Shown: positions 1-6,796 of the stretch, in pieces | How positions within the stretch are numbered: position 1 is the first letter of the stretch | Layout: each line of letters starts with the position of its first letter | Assembly (NCBI GenBank): GCA_051305935.1 | Contig: JBPPMG010000154.1 | Coordinates: 1 to 13,365, forward strand | Reading direction: 5' to 3' | Length of the DNA stretch: 13,365 nucleotides | From: JACPDH01 sp051305935 | Lineage (GTDB): Bacteria > Acidobacteriota > Thermoanaerobaculia > Gp7-AA8 | Notes under the pieces: generated by a model | Told to the model about the DNA's origin: nothing | Seen by the model: only the letters and a program-made list of their open reading frames with translations | The model's database searches: none | Translations under genes and position numbers: made by a program

Positions 1-42
1 ATCCTGAAGGCGTTCCTCGACGTCGTGCGCTTGACGGTGTGA
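1..42 (+). CDS. 3' end of an unidentified gene (partial)
   Basis: Frame 1 is open from the window edge and reads ILKAFLDVVRLTV before a TGA at 40-42. Only 13 residues are present, so no family can be named. The stop lies 10 bp from the stop of the minus-strand thioredoxin-fold gene, so the two would converge. The call rests only on the open frame and the tight tail-to-tail spacing; it could be chance. Confidence 0.35.
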   Translation: MLKAFLDVVRLTV

Positions 43-52
43 GGCGCGAAAG

Positions 53-1099
53 CTACTTGCCCGCCAGCAGGCTCTCCACGTGCGACTTGAGATACTCGCC
101 GTCGACGCCGAAGGAGACGTTCTTTCCATTCACGATGAAGGTCGGGGTAGCCGCGATCTGATTCGTGAATGCGGTCCCGAGCGCGTCGAGAAGATCCTTC
201 CGCACGGACTCGGAGGCGATGTCGGAGTCGAATTTCTTCATATCGAGCCCGTTGTCCTCGGCGAAGCCGCGGCCGAACTGGTCGATCGTGAAGGCGCTCA
301 GATCCGACTGGTTGGCGTAGACCGCCTGCTTGTATTTCCAGAACGCGTCGGGATTCTGCCGCCAGATGGCGCGTCCGATCGCGGACGCCGCGAACGCCCA
401 CGGGTGGGAGGAGACGATCGGCATGTCGATCCTGACGTAGCGGATCCGATCGGCGTGCTTCGCGAAAAACGGCTCGAACTGCTCGCTGGCCCTGCTGCAG
501 GACGGGCACTGGAAGTCGGAGAATTCTACGATCGTCACCGGGGCGCCCTCGGGGCCGCGAGCGGGGGAGCTGGCGACGACCTTCGCAAGCCGGGCGTCGA
601 GCTTCGACTTCATCTCCTGCGCGTTCTTCGCGAAGTCTCCGGGGAAGAACATCGTGCCTGCCGGGTCGACCAGGCCGTCGACCGGGATTCGACCGGCCTC
701 GGTCACGTGATTGACCCGTACGCGCTGCAAGCCGAACTCGACGGGGCCGGGCTCGACGACGACGCTCAGTTGGAGCGCGTTCCACGCTATCTGTCGAATC
801 TTCTCCTCGGGCTTGCCCGTCATCGAGGAAAGGGGCCAGGGACTCCCGACCCAGTGCCGGCCGTCGGCGGTCGTGATTCGCACGCCGTCGAAATGGCACG
901 AGTGATCCTCGGAATCGACCGAGAGCACCTCGCCGGTCATTCCGGCCGGGAGCTTTCCGGTGAATGGCTCTTTGGTGACCTGCGGGGCCGCGCACTGCGG
1001 CATGAAGAGGTCGAGGACGAGATCGGCCTCGCTCCGTGCCTGCGCGGACGCGGTGGAGGTGAGGGCGATGAGGATCGAGAGCAGTGCGAGTCGCTTCAA
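53..1099 (-). CDS. Secreted DsbA-family thiol-disulfide oxidoreductase (thioredoxin fold)
   Basis: Seen: a 348-residue protein with an N-terminal signal peptide (about residues 1-19, cleavage after TASA). A roughly 150-residue region of no recognised family follows, then a DsbA-like thioredoxin domain from about residue 185. That domain carries the redox motif CPSC at 198-201 (context FSDFQCPSCSRA) and the cis-proline loop ATPTF at 317-321. Family knowledge: such proteins form, break or reshuffle disulfides in exported proteins in the periplasm. The pre-domain holds two lone cysteines (36 and 68) that could pair structurally. The start chosen is TTG at 1099-1097, because a GAGGAG lies 6 nt upstream and the signal peptide begins right there. 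The frame stays open another 101 codons, but that extension is Arg/Ser-rich and runs into the MFS gene. Its electron partner and substrates are not shown by the context. Confidence 0.87.
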   Translation of the reverse strand: MKRLALLSILIALTSTASAQARSEADLVLDLFMPQCAAPQVTKEPFTGKLPAGMTGEVLSVDSEDHSCHFDGVRITTADGRHWVGSPWPLSSMTGKPEEKIRQIAWNALQLSVVVEPGPVEFGLQRVRVNHVTEAGRIPVDGLVDPAGTMFFPGDFAKNAQEMKSKLDARLAKVVASSPARGPEGAPVTIVEFSDFQCPSCSRASEQFEPFFAKHADRIRYVRIDMPIVSSHPWAFAASAIGRAIWRQNPDAFWKYKQAVYANQSDLSAFTIDQFGRGFAEDNGLDMKKFDSDIASESVRKDLLDALGTAFTNQIAATPTFIVNGKNVSFGVDGEYLKSHVESLLAGK

Positions 1100-1105
1100 G
1101 CGGTT

Positions 1106-1111
1106 CTCCTC
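1106..1111 (-). promoter_or_regulatory. Ribosome binding site that sets a TTG start
   Basis: The minus strand reads GAGGAG, then 6 nt, then TTG. No ATG or GTG in frame gives both a Shine-Dalgarno and a signal peptide, so this site decides the start of the thioredoxin-fold gene. Confidence 0.7.
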
Positions 1112-1178
1112 GTTTCGAGATCGGAAGCACAGAACGAAGCGACGCCGCCTAAAAATTGCCGAGGGCCCGGATAGAAAG

Positions 1179-2369
1179 TCACGCGGCGACCGGCTCCGGC
1201 TCGATGCGCGCAGGCTCAGCGAAAAACGCGAAGACGGCAGCCACGATCGCGATGCCACCCGCGAGGTGGAACGCTCCCATCCTGGAGATGTGCTGGTACC
1301 AGAGGCCGAACGCGGCCGTGCCTGCGAGCGTGCACGTCCCCTGAATGAGGTAGTAGACGCCGAAGGCTCGCCCCTTGAACTCGGGAGTGAGATGGTCGGC
1401 AATCCACGCGCGCTCGGTCCCTTCGGTCAAGGTGAACGGAAGGGCGTACGCGATGAACATCACGGCGAACCAGGTCACGCTGTGCGCCAGAGGGAAGAGG
1501 AAGTAGATGAGGCCGTAGAGTGCCCAGCCGGCTGCGAGCACTCGGTTCCGGCGCGAGCGGTCCGACAAGGCGCCGCCCGCCGTGGAAAGCGCCGACTTCA
1601 CCGCGTGGTGCGCGGCCCAGAGCAGCGGAATCCATACCATGTCGATTCCCGCGGCGTACGCCTGGAGGATCAGGAACACATCGCTCGAATTCGCAAGCGC
1701 GAAGATGGCGCTCGCAATGAGCGGGGGGCGCAGCCCGCGCGGCAGCTGCGCCGCGCCCGCGGCGCGATCGACGACCTTTCGCTCCCGCGCCGGCTCCTTG
1801 AGCCCCGCCGCGATGACTGCGACTCCGACGACGCCCGGGATCACCGCGATGAGAAAGATGGTGCGGAAGGGGAGGGCGAAGGTGCCTACGAGTAGCGCCG
1901 CGATAAGCGGGCCGACGAGGGCGCCGGTGTGGTCCATGGCGCGGTGAAGCCCGAACGCGCGGCCGCGATGCTCCGGCGCGGTGACGTCGGCGATGAGCGC
2001 GTCCCGAGGCGCCGAGCGGATTCCCTTGCCGGTTCTGTCGGCCAGCCTCGCGCTGAGGACGACCGGCCACCGGACGGCGGTAGCGAGCAAGAGTCGGGAG
2101 AGAGCCGCAATCGCGTATCCCGCCACGATGAAGGGCTTGCGCCGCGGCGTCCGGTCCGACCACCAGCCGGCGCCGAGCTTGAGGATCGACGCGAGCGCGT
2201 CGGCGAGCCCCTCGATCATTCCGACGACGAACGGAGTGGCTCCGAGCTGGGCGGACAGGAAAATCGGAAGCAGCGGGTAGATGATGTCGCTCGAGATGTC
2301 GTTGAGCAGCGCCGCAAGGCCGAGCAGGACGACCTGAGGTGGGATTCTGCTCCGTCGCGCGTCGGCCAT
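1179..2369 (-). CDS. Major facilitator superfamily transporter
   Basis: Seen: 396 residues, mostly hydrophobic, in a pattern consistent with about 12 membrane helices, with a charged central loop (about residues 188-206) between two halves. The MFS loop 2-3 signature appears as GWWSDRTPRRKPF at 68-80. A second conserved block, DRTGKGIRSAPRDALIA at 111-127, is typical of one branch of bacterial MFS permeases. Family knowledge: these are inner-membrane secondary transporters, often drug or metabolite exporters; nothing here fixes the substrate. The ATG at 2369-2367 is used; the ATG at 2377 is out of frame. No clear Shine-Dalgarno is seen. The thioredoxin-fold gene starts 79 bp downstream on the same strand, so the two may share a transcript, but no functional link is evident. 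Confidence 0.88.
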   Translation of the reverse strand: MADARRSRIPPQVVLLGLAALLNDISSDIIYPLLPIFLSAQLGATPFVVGMIEGLADALASILKLGAGWWSDRTPRRKPFIVAGYAIAALSRLLLATAVRWPVVLSARLADRTGKGIRSAPRDALIADVTAPEHRGRAFGLHRAMDHTGALVGPLIAALLVGTFALPFRTIFLIAVIPGVVGVAVIAAGLKEPARERKVVDRAAGAAQLPRGLRPPLIASAIFALANSSDVFLILQAYAAGIDMVWIPLLWAAHHAVKSALSTAGGALSDRSRRNRVLAAGWALYGLIYFLFPLAHSVTWFAVMFIAYALPFTLTEGTERAWIADHLTPEFKGRAFGVYYLIQGTCTLAGTAAFGLWYQHISRMGAFHLAGGIAIVAAVFAFFAEPARIEPEPVAA

Positions 2370-2388
2370 GTCGGCATGGTAGCCGACC

Positions 2389-2408
2389 CCGGGCCGCCGG
2401 AAGCCCGG
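2389..2408. other. Small inverted repeat in the divergent gap
   Basis: CCGGGC and GCCCGG form a 6-bp stem around an 8-nt loop, 19 bp before the MFS start codon. It could be an operator or a structure in the MFS leader. It is short and GC-rich, so chance is a real possibility. Confidence 0.3.
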
Positions 2409-2428
2409 ACTCCCAGTTCGGGTGACTC

Positions 2429-2455
2429 CATATAGAATGTCGCGCGCCGCTCCAA
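2429..2455 (-). promoter_or_regulatory. Possible promoter for the MFS gene
   Basis: On the minus strand TTGGAG (2455-2450) is followed after 15 bp by TATATG (2434-2429). It overlaps the candidate -10 of the opposite operon. The spacer is short, so this is a weak call. Confidence 0.25.
2433..2438 (+). promoter_or_regulatory. Candidate -10 element for the hbd operon
   Basis: TAGAAT matches the sigma70 -10 consensus at five of six positions and stands out in GC-rich surroundings 45 bp before the hbd start. No convincing -35 is found at the expected distance. The same hexamer appears in the promoter of the liuC-like gene, which lends slight support. Confidence 0.35.
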
Positions 2456-2482
2456 CGGCGCCTTCACCGAAAGGAGATTCTC

Positions 2483-3370
2483 ATGCCCACGATTCAGAAA
2501 GTCGGCGTCCTCGGCTGCGGCCTGATGGGGTCCGGCATCGCTCAGATTTCCGCCCAGGCGGGCTTTCCGACGGTCGTACTAGAGGTCGAGCAGAAGTTCC
2601 TCGACAAGGGGTTCGCCGGGATCGACAAGAGTCTCGGCAGGTTCGTCGAGAAGGGGAAGATGACCGCGGAGCAGAAGACCGAGGTCATGGGACGGCTCAA
2701 GCCGACGACGTCGAGTCAGGACCTCGCGGACTGCGACATCGTCATCGAGGCGATCATCGAGAACAAGGAGCTCAAGAAGTCGACCTACGCAGCGCTCGAC
2801 AAGATCGTGAAGCCTGATGCGATCTTCTCCTCGAACACGTCGTCGCTCACGATTACGGAGCTCTCGATGGCGACGGCGCGCGCGAAGCAGTTCGTCGGAC
2901 TGCACTTTTTCAATCCGGTGCCGATGATGAAGCTCGTCGAGGTCGTCCGGACGATCATCACGAGTGACGAGGCATTCAACGACACGTTCGAGTTCGCGAA
3001 GAAACTCGGCAAGGATCCGATCGCCTGCCGCGACAACTCCGGCTTCGTCGTGAACCGCCTGCTGGTGCCGTACCTGCTCGACGCGATCCGCGCGCTCGAA
3101 GAGGGAGCGGGCTCGATCGAGGACATCGACAAGGGGATGGTGCTCGGCTGCGGCCACCCGATGGGCCCGTTCACCCTGCTCGACTTCGTCGGGCTCGACA
3201 CGACCTACTTCATCACCGAGGTGATGTTCGAGGAGTATCGCGAGAAGCGGTTCGCCTCGCCGCCGTTGCTCAAGAAGATGGTCATGGCTGGCCGCTACGG
3301 TCGCAAGAGCGGCGCCGGCTTCTACGACTATGCGGGCGAGAAGCCCGTAGCAATGGACAGAAAGCGGTAG
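2483..3370 (+). CDS. hbd: 3-hydroxybutyryl-CoA dehydrogenase
   Basis: Function: NAD(P)-dependent interconversion of acetoacetyl-CoA and 3-hydroxybutyryl-CoA, in short-chain fatty-acid oxidation or in butyrate/polyhydroxyalkanoate-type synthesis. Seen: 295 residues, the usual length for a stand-alone enzyme. The Rossmann motif GCGLMG is at 11-16. The four catalytic residues known from the human mitochondrial homologue are all in place: Ser120 (SNTSS), His141 (HFFNPVP), Glu153 and Asn191 (NSGFVVNRLL). The C-terminal dimer domain ends with the usual GRKSGAGFYDY at 273-283. The start is an ATG after AAAGGAG with good spacing. It is the first gene of a three-gene run; the crotonase starts 15 bp after its stop and catalyses the neighbouring step. 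Direction of flux cannot be read from sequence. Confidence 0.95.
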   Translation: MPTIQKVGVLGCGLMGSGIAQISAQAGFPTVVLEVEQKFLDKGFAGIDKSLGRFVEKGKMTAEQKTEVMGRLKPTTSSQDLADCDIVIEAIIENKELKKSTYAALDKIVKPDAIFSSNTSSLTITELSMATARAKQFVGLHFFNPVPMMKLVEVVRTIITSDEAFNDTFEFAKKLGKDPIACRDNSGFVVNRLLVPYLLDAIRALEEGAGSIEDIDKGMVLGCGHPMGPFTLLDFVGLDTTYFITEVMFEEYREKRFASPPLLKKMVMAGRYGRKSGAGFYDYAGEKPVAMDRKR

Positions 3371-3385
3371 CGGAGGATTACGAAG

Positions 3386-4177
3386 ATGGCGTACGAAAAC
3401 CTGGAGAACGTAAAGGTCGAGATTCGTGAGCGGGTGCTCGTGCTCACGATCGACCGGCCGAAGGTGCTGAACGCGTTGAACGCGCAGACGATGGAGGAGA
3501 TCCACCGCGTCTTCACGGATGCGCGCGACGACGAGAGCGTCGGCGCGGTGATCGTCACCGGCGGGGGCGAGAAGGCCTTCGTCGCCGGCGCCGACATCAA
3601 CGAGCTCGCGAAGAAGAACTCGATCACGGGCAAGGAGACGTCCGAGCGCGGCCAGTACATCCTCTCGCGCGTCGAGCGCTTCCCGAAGCCGGTGATCGCG
3701 GCGATCAATGGATTCGCGCTCGGCGGAGGCTGCGAGCTCGCGCTCGCCTGCCACATCCGCATCGCGTCGGATACTGCGCAAATCGGGCTTCCGGAGCTGA
3801 CGCTCGGGATCATCCCGGGCTACGGCGGTACGCAGCGCATGGCGCGTCTGCTAGGGAAGGGCAAGGCGCTCGAGCTCATCCTCACTTCAGATCGCGTGAA
3901 AGCGGACGAAGCGGAGCGGATCGGACTCGTCAATCGGGTGGTTCCGCTCGCCGACCTGATGGCGACCGCCGAAGCGATGGCGCGCAAGATTCTCGAGCGC
4001 GGGCCGCTCGCGGTTCGAGCCTCGATCGAGGCGGTCAACAGCGGGCTCGACATGGCTCAGGCTGACGGCGAGTTCCTCGAGGCGACCCTCTTCGGCCTTC
4101 TGTGCGCGTCCGAAGACACGAAGGAAGGGATGGCTGCGTTTCTCGAGAAGCGAAAGGCGAATTTTCAAGGTAAGTAG
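3386..4177 (+). CDS. crt: Enoyl-CoA hydratase / crotonase
   Basis: Function: reversible hydration of trans-2-enoyl-CoA, most likely crotonyl-CoA to 3-hydroxybutyryl-CoA given the hbd gene just upstream. Seen: 263 residues, normal for the family. The oxyanion-hole segments are FVAGAD at 65-70 and GGGCELAL at 113-120. Both catalytic glutamates are present: Glu117 (CELAL) and Glu137 (PELTLGIIPGYGGTQR). GGAGG lies 9 nt before the ATG. The 15-bp gap after hbd and the 38-bp gap to the synthase suggest one operon. The sequence is close to classical crotonases, unlike the second crotonase-fold gene at 6002, which lacks one glutamate. Exact chain-length preference is not determinable. Confidence 0.93.
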   Translation: MAYENLENVKVEIRERVLVLTIDRPKVLNALNAQTMEEIHRVFTDARDDESVGAVIVTGGGEKAFVAGADINELAKKNSITGKETSERGQYILSRVERFPKPVIAAINGFALGGGCELALACHIRIASDTAQIGLPELTLGIIPGYGGTQRMARLLGKGKALELILTSDRVKADEAERIGLVNRVVPLADLMATAEAMARKILERGPLAVRASIEAVNSGLDMAQADGEFLEATLFGLLCASEDTKEGMAAFLEKRKANFQGK

Positions 4178-4215
4178 GGCGTTCCCCGAGCCAAGCAACA
4201 CAGACCGGAGGCGCC

Positions 4216-5502
4216 ATGGAAGACCAGCTCTCGAGCCTGATCTACGACTGGAATCTGCACGGGGAGGCGCAGCCGGACCGGCCCGCGAAGCGGATCGAGT
4301 TCGACGACGAGACTCTCCGTGACGGGCTCCAGTCGCCGTCGGTGAGCGATCCGTCGCTCGACGACAAGATCAAGATCCTCCATTTCATGGAGAGGATCGG
4401 GATCGACACGGCCGACATCGGACTTCCTGGCGCCGGCCCCCACGTGCAGAAGACGGTCGAGCGGCTCGCGATCGAGATCCGTGACAACAAGATGAAGATC
4501 GCCCCGAACTGTGCGGGGCGGACGCACGAGAAGGACATTCGCCCGATCGCGGAGATCTCGCAGCGGGTCGGGATTCCGATCTCGGTTGCGGCGTTCATCG
4601 GCTCCTCGCCGATCCGGCAATTCGCCGAGGAGTGGGATCTCGACTGGATCATCGGGCAGGCGACGCAGGCGATCCGTTTCGCCGTGTCGGAAGGCCTCCC
4701 GGTCATGTTCGTCACCGAAGACACCGTTCGTGCGAAGCCGGAGCACGTGGAGAAGCTCTACACGGCGGCGATCGAGGCAGGCGCGGAGCGCATCTGCCTT
4801 TGCGACACGGTGGGTCATGCCACGCCCTGGGGCACGACGAATCTCGTCCGGTTCGCGCGGCAGATCGTCGAGAGAGTGAACCCCGCGGTGAAGATCGACT
4901 GGCACGGGCACGCCGACCGCGGTCTCGGAGTCGTCAACTCGATCGCCGCGATCCAGGCGGGTGTCGACCGCGTGCACGGCTGCGCGCTTGGCATCGGTGA
5001 GCGCGTCGGCAATACGGCGCTCGACCTGCTCATGGTCAACCTCAAGCTGATGGGGTGGATTGACAACGACCTCACGGCGCTTCCCGAATACGTGAGGTTC
5101 GTCTCCGAGGTAACGCACGTTCCGCTCGTCGATCAGTACCCGGTGTTCGGGCGCGACGCATTTCGCACCGGCACGGGCGTTCACGCCGCAGCGATCATCA
5201 AGGCGAAGAAGAAGGGGAGCGAGTGGCTCGCCGACCGCGTGTACTCCGGCGTGCCGGCGTCCCTCTTCGGCCTCGAGCAGATCATCGAGGTGGGACCGAT
5301 GAGCGGGCTCTCGAACGTGATCTACTGGCTCGCGGCTCACGAGTACCCCGCCGACGAGGACCTGACGAAGGAGATCTTCGCGAAGGCGAAGGAGTCAACG
5401 CGGATCCTGACCGACCAGCAGCTCCACGACACCGTGGCGCATTGGGCGCTCCGCCGGCTGAAGGCTCAGACTTCCGAGCAACGGACGGCCGAGGCGGTCT
5501 AA
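4216..5502 (+). CDS. DRE-TIM aldol-type synthase (isopropylmalate/homocitrate/Re-citrate synthase family)
   Basis: Seen: 428 residues. The TIM barrel spans about residues 25-290: DETLRDGLQSP at 31-41 (Arg35, Asp36), the metal-binding HGH at 230-232 within WHGHADRG, and GIGERVGNT at 259-267. After it come subdomains like those of isopropylmalate synthase, including GVHAAAI at 321-327 whose His323 aligns with the catalytic histidine. Family knowledge: these metal-dependent enzymes condense acetyl-CoA with a 2-oxo acid. The C-terminal leucine-binding regulatory domain of LeuA is absent, so simple leucine feedback is unlikely. HMG-CoA lyase is excluded because it lacks such subdomains. The 'GVHA' pattern leans toward homocitrate, citramalate or Re-citrate synthases, but the product is unassigned. 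GGAGG sits 4 nt before the ATG. It is the last gene of the hbd-crt run, and its stop codon lies within a palindromic element. Confidence 0.85.
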   Translation: MEDQLSSLIYDWNLHGEAQPDRPAKRIEFDDETLRDGLQSPSVSDPSLDDKIKILHFMERIGIDTADIGLPGAGPHVQKTVERLAIEIRDNKMKIAPNCAGRTHEKDIRPIAEISQRVGIPISVAAFIGSSPIRQFAEEWDLDWIIGQATQAIRFAVSEGLPVMFVTEDTVRAKPEHVEKLYTAAIEAGAERICLCDTVGHATPWGTTNLVRFARQIVERVNPAVKIDWHGHADRGLGVVNSIAAIQAGVDRVHGCALGIGERVGNTALDLLMVNLKLMGWIDNDLTALPEYVRFVSEVTHVPLVDQYPVFGRDAFRTGTGVHAAAIIKAKKKGSEWLADRVYSGVPASLFGLEQIIEVGPMSGLSNVIYWLAAHEYPADEDLTKEIFAKAKESTRILTDQQLHDTVAHWALRRLKAQTSEQRTAEAV

Positions 5503-5682
5503 CCCGGATTATTCATGAGAGTTCTACTGCGGAGCGCGATAGCCGCGCGTCTACTGCGTTGCGCTCGGTTCGGCTCCTCGACGTAGTGCACGACTACGCT
5601 GTCGTCGCCGATCCGTCGCGCGCCTTGTATCCACGCGCATCTCGCGCTCCTCGCAACGAACTCTCATGAATGATCCGGGTTA
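5500..5682. repeat. 183-bp imperfect palindromic element (MITE/REP-like)
   Basis: Two 25-bp arms, 5500-5524 and 5658-5682, are reverse complements with a single mismatch; the left arm holds GGATTATTCATGAGAG. Pairing continues imperfectly inward (shared GGAGCGCGA and GCGCGT tracts). At the centre is a 6-bp hairpin, CGTAGT / ACTACG, at about 5583-5599. The left arm begins on the TAA stop (5500-5502) of the synthase; the right arm ends 39 bp before the tRNA. It has no transposase and no credible ORF, so it looks like a non-autonomous mobile or extragenic palindromic repeat. It could also serve as a terminator for the hbd operon. Only one copy is present here. Confidence 0.75.
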
Positions 5683-5721
5683 AGATACGCAGCGCGGCGA
5701 GCGGCGCCGCGCGTCCACTCT

Positions 5722-5807
5722 GCCCGAGTGGCGAAATGGCAGACGCAGCGGACTCAAAATCCGCCGATCGCAAGATCATGTCGGTTCGACTCCGACCTCG
5801 GGCACCA
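5722..5807 (+). tRNA. tRNA-Leu (anticodon CAA)
   Basis: The acceptor stem GCCCGAG / CTCGGGC pairs perfectly (5722-5728 with 5797-5803), followed by discriminator A and an encoded CCA (5805-5807). The anticodon stem GCGGA / TCCGC closes the loop CTCAAAA, giving anticodon CAA at 5755-5757, which reads UUG. A long variable arm (GATC-GCAA-GATC) marks a class II tRNA, as expected for leucine. The T arm GTCGG-TTCGACT-CCGAC is canonical. The gene is 86 nt and single. No T-rich terminator follows. Confidence 0.97.
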
Positions 5808-5938
5808 CGAATCCGCAGGGCGAGGGGCGAAAGGCGAAGAGGCGAGAGTACCCGCCGACCGAGCGAGCCTCTCAGGCGTGACGTTGGAGATCGCCGCAGC
5901 CCCCTCGATGTCCTTGCAGTTCGTTGACCAGGCAGGGC

Positions 5939-5966
5939 TTGCGGCTCCTGCCCGGGCTGATAGAAT
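5939..5966 (+). promoter_or_regulatory. Sigma70-type promoter for the liuC-like gene
   Basis: TTGCGG (5939-5944), a 16-bp spacer and TAGAAT (5961-5966) stand 35 bp before the ATG at 6002. The frame is open upstream to a TTG at 5924, but that start would place the promoter inside the gene, so the promoter supports the ATG. A short inverted repeat (GGCAGG / CCTGCC, 5931-5952) overlaps the -35 and could be an operator. Confidence 0.5.
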
Positions 5967-6001
5967 CTCGCTTTGCCGCTCCTGGCGGCATCCCCCCTCA
6001 G

Positions 6002-6796
6002 ATGAAGACCTACTCCACTCTCTCCGTTCGCCGCGATGGCGCCGTCCTTCACGCGCGTCTCAACCGTCCCGATGTCCGCAACGCATTCAATGACGAGTTC
6101 ATCAGCGAGGCGATCGACCTGTTCGATTCGCTCGCTCGTGACGCTGCTGGAATCCGCGCCGTGGCGCTCGGTGGGGAAGGGAGCGTTTTCTGCGCCGGTG
6201 CCGACTTGAACTGGATGTCGAAGATGGTCTCGTACACGCGGGACGAGAACATCGCCGACTCGTCGAAGCTCGCGAAGCTCTTCGCGTCGATCAACGAGTG
6301 TGCGATCCCGGTGATTGGCAGGATCCAGGGGGCGGCAATCGGCGGAGGCGTAGGCCTCGTCGCGGTCTGCGACATCGCGATCGCGACCGCGGACGCGAAG
6401 TTCGGGCTCTCGGAAGTGAAGCTCGGAATTCTTCCCGCCGTGATCTCGCCCTACGTGATCTCGAAGATCGGCGCGAGTCACGCGCGCGCCCTTTTCCTCA
6501 CGGGGGAACGGTTCGCCAGCGAGCGCGCGCTTCGCATCGGGCTCGTGCACGAGGTCGTGCCAGACGAGTCGGCGCTCGACTCCGCCGTGGCGCGGGTAGT
6601 GGGTGAGCTGCTCAGCTCGGGCCCCGACGCGGTCCGCGAGTGCAAACGCCTGATCGATTTCGTCGCGTCGTGCGAGACGGCCGATGCGGTTCCCTACACG
6701 ATCGAGGCGATCGCCGAGCGACGCGTGTCCGACGAAGGACAGGCCGGGATGTCTGCGTTCCTCGAGAAGAAGAAGGCGCCATGGCTTCCAGGTTGA
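6002..6796 (+). CDS. liuC: Methylglutaconyl-CoA hydratase-like crotonase (LiuC type)
   Basis: Function: probably hydration of 3-methylglutaconyl-CoA to HMG-CoA in leucine/isovalerate breakdown. Seen: 264 residues of crotonase fold. FCAGADLNWM at 63-72 followed by a DENIADSSKLA stretch, and LSEVKLGILPAVISPYV at 136-152, are characteristic of the LiuC/AtuE branch. At the position of the first catalytic glutamate of classical hydratases it has Gly118 (GGGVGL), while Glu138 is kept, as known in that branch. The 16-bp overlap with a biotin carboxylase fits the liu arrangement, in which the carboxylase makes the hydratase's substrate. The ATG at 6002 fits family length and lies downstream of the promoter, although no good Shine-Dalgarno is visible. 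A general enoyl-CoA hydratase of other specificity remains possible. Confidence 0.82.
   Translation: MKTYSTLSVRRDGAVLHARLNRPDVRNAFNDEFISEAIDLFDSLARDAAGIRAVALGGEGSVFCAGADLNWMSKMVSYTRDENIADSSKLAKLFASINECAIPVIGRIQGAAIGGGVGLVAVCDIAIATADAKFGLSEVKLGILPAVISPYVISKIGASHARALFLTGERFASERALRIGLVHEVVPDESALDSAVARVVGELLSSGPDAVRECKRLIDFVASCETADAVPYTIEAIAERRVSDEGQAGMSAFLEKKKAPWLPG

Noticed and set aside
2579..3781. 400-codon open frame on the minus strand across hbd and crt
   Set aside because: It is opposite two genes with complete catalytic motifs, has Arg/Asp/His-rich low-complexity composition, and is the usual antisense shadow of high-GC codon use.
4165..5340. 391-codon minus-strand open frame opposite the DRE-TIM synthase
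   Set aside because: The + strand frame has conserved metal and catalytic residues; the antisense frame has none.
4216..5502. HMG-CoA lyase (to complete the leucine pathway)
   Set aside because: The protein is too long and has isopropylmalate-synthase-type subdomains after the barrel; the cysteine-containing lyase signature loop is not seen.
5822..5855. Purine-rich GGCGA-like tandem repeats after the tRNA
   Set aside because: Units are irregular and short; likely base-composition drift, not a CRISPR or structured repeat.
5594..6550. Long minus-strand frame through the repeat, tRNA and hydratase
   Set aside because: It reads through a tRNA gene and a palindromic element, so it cannot be one protein gene.
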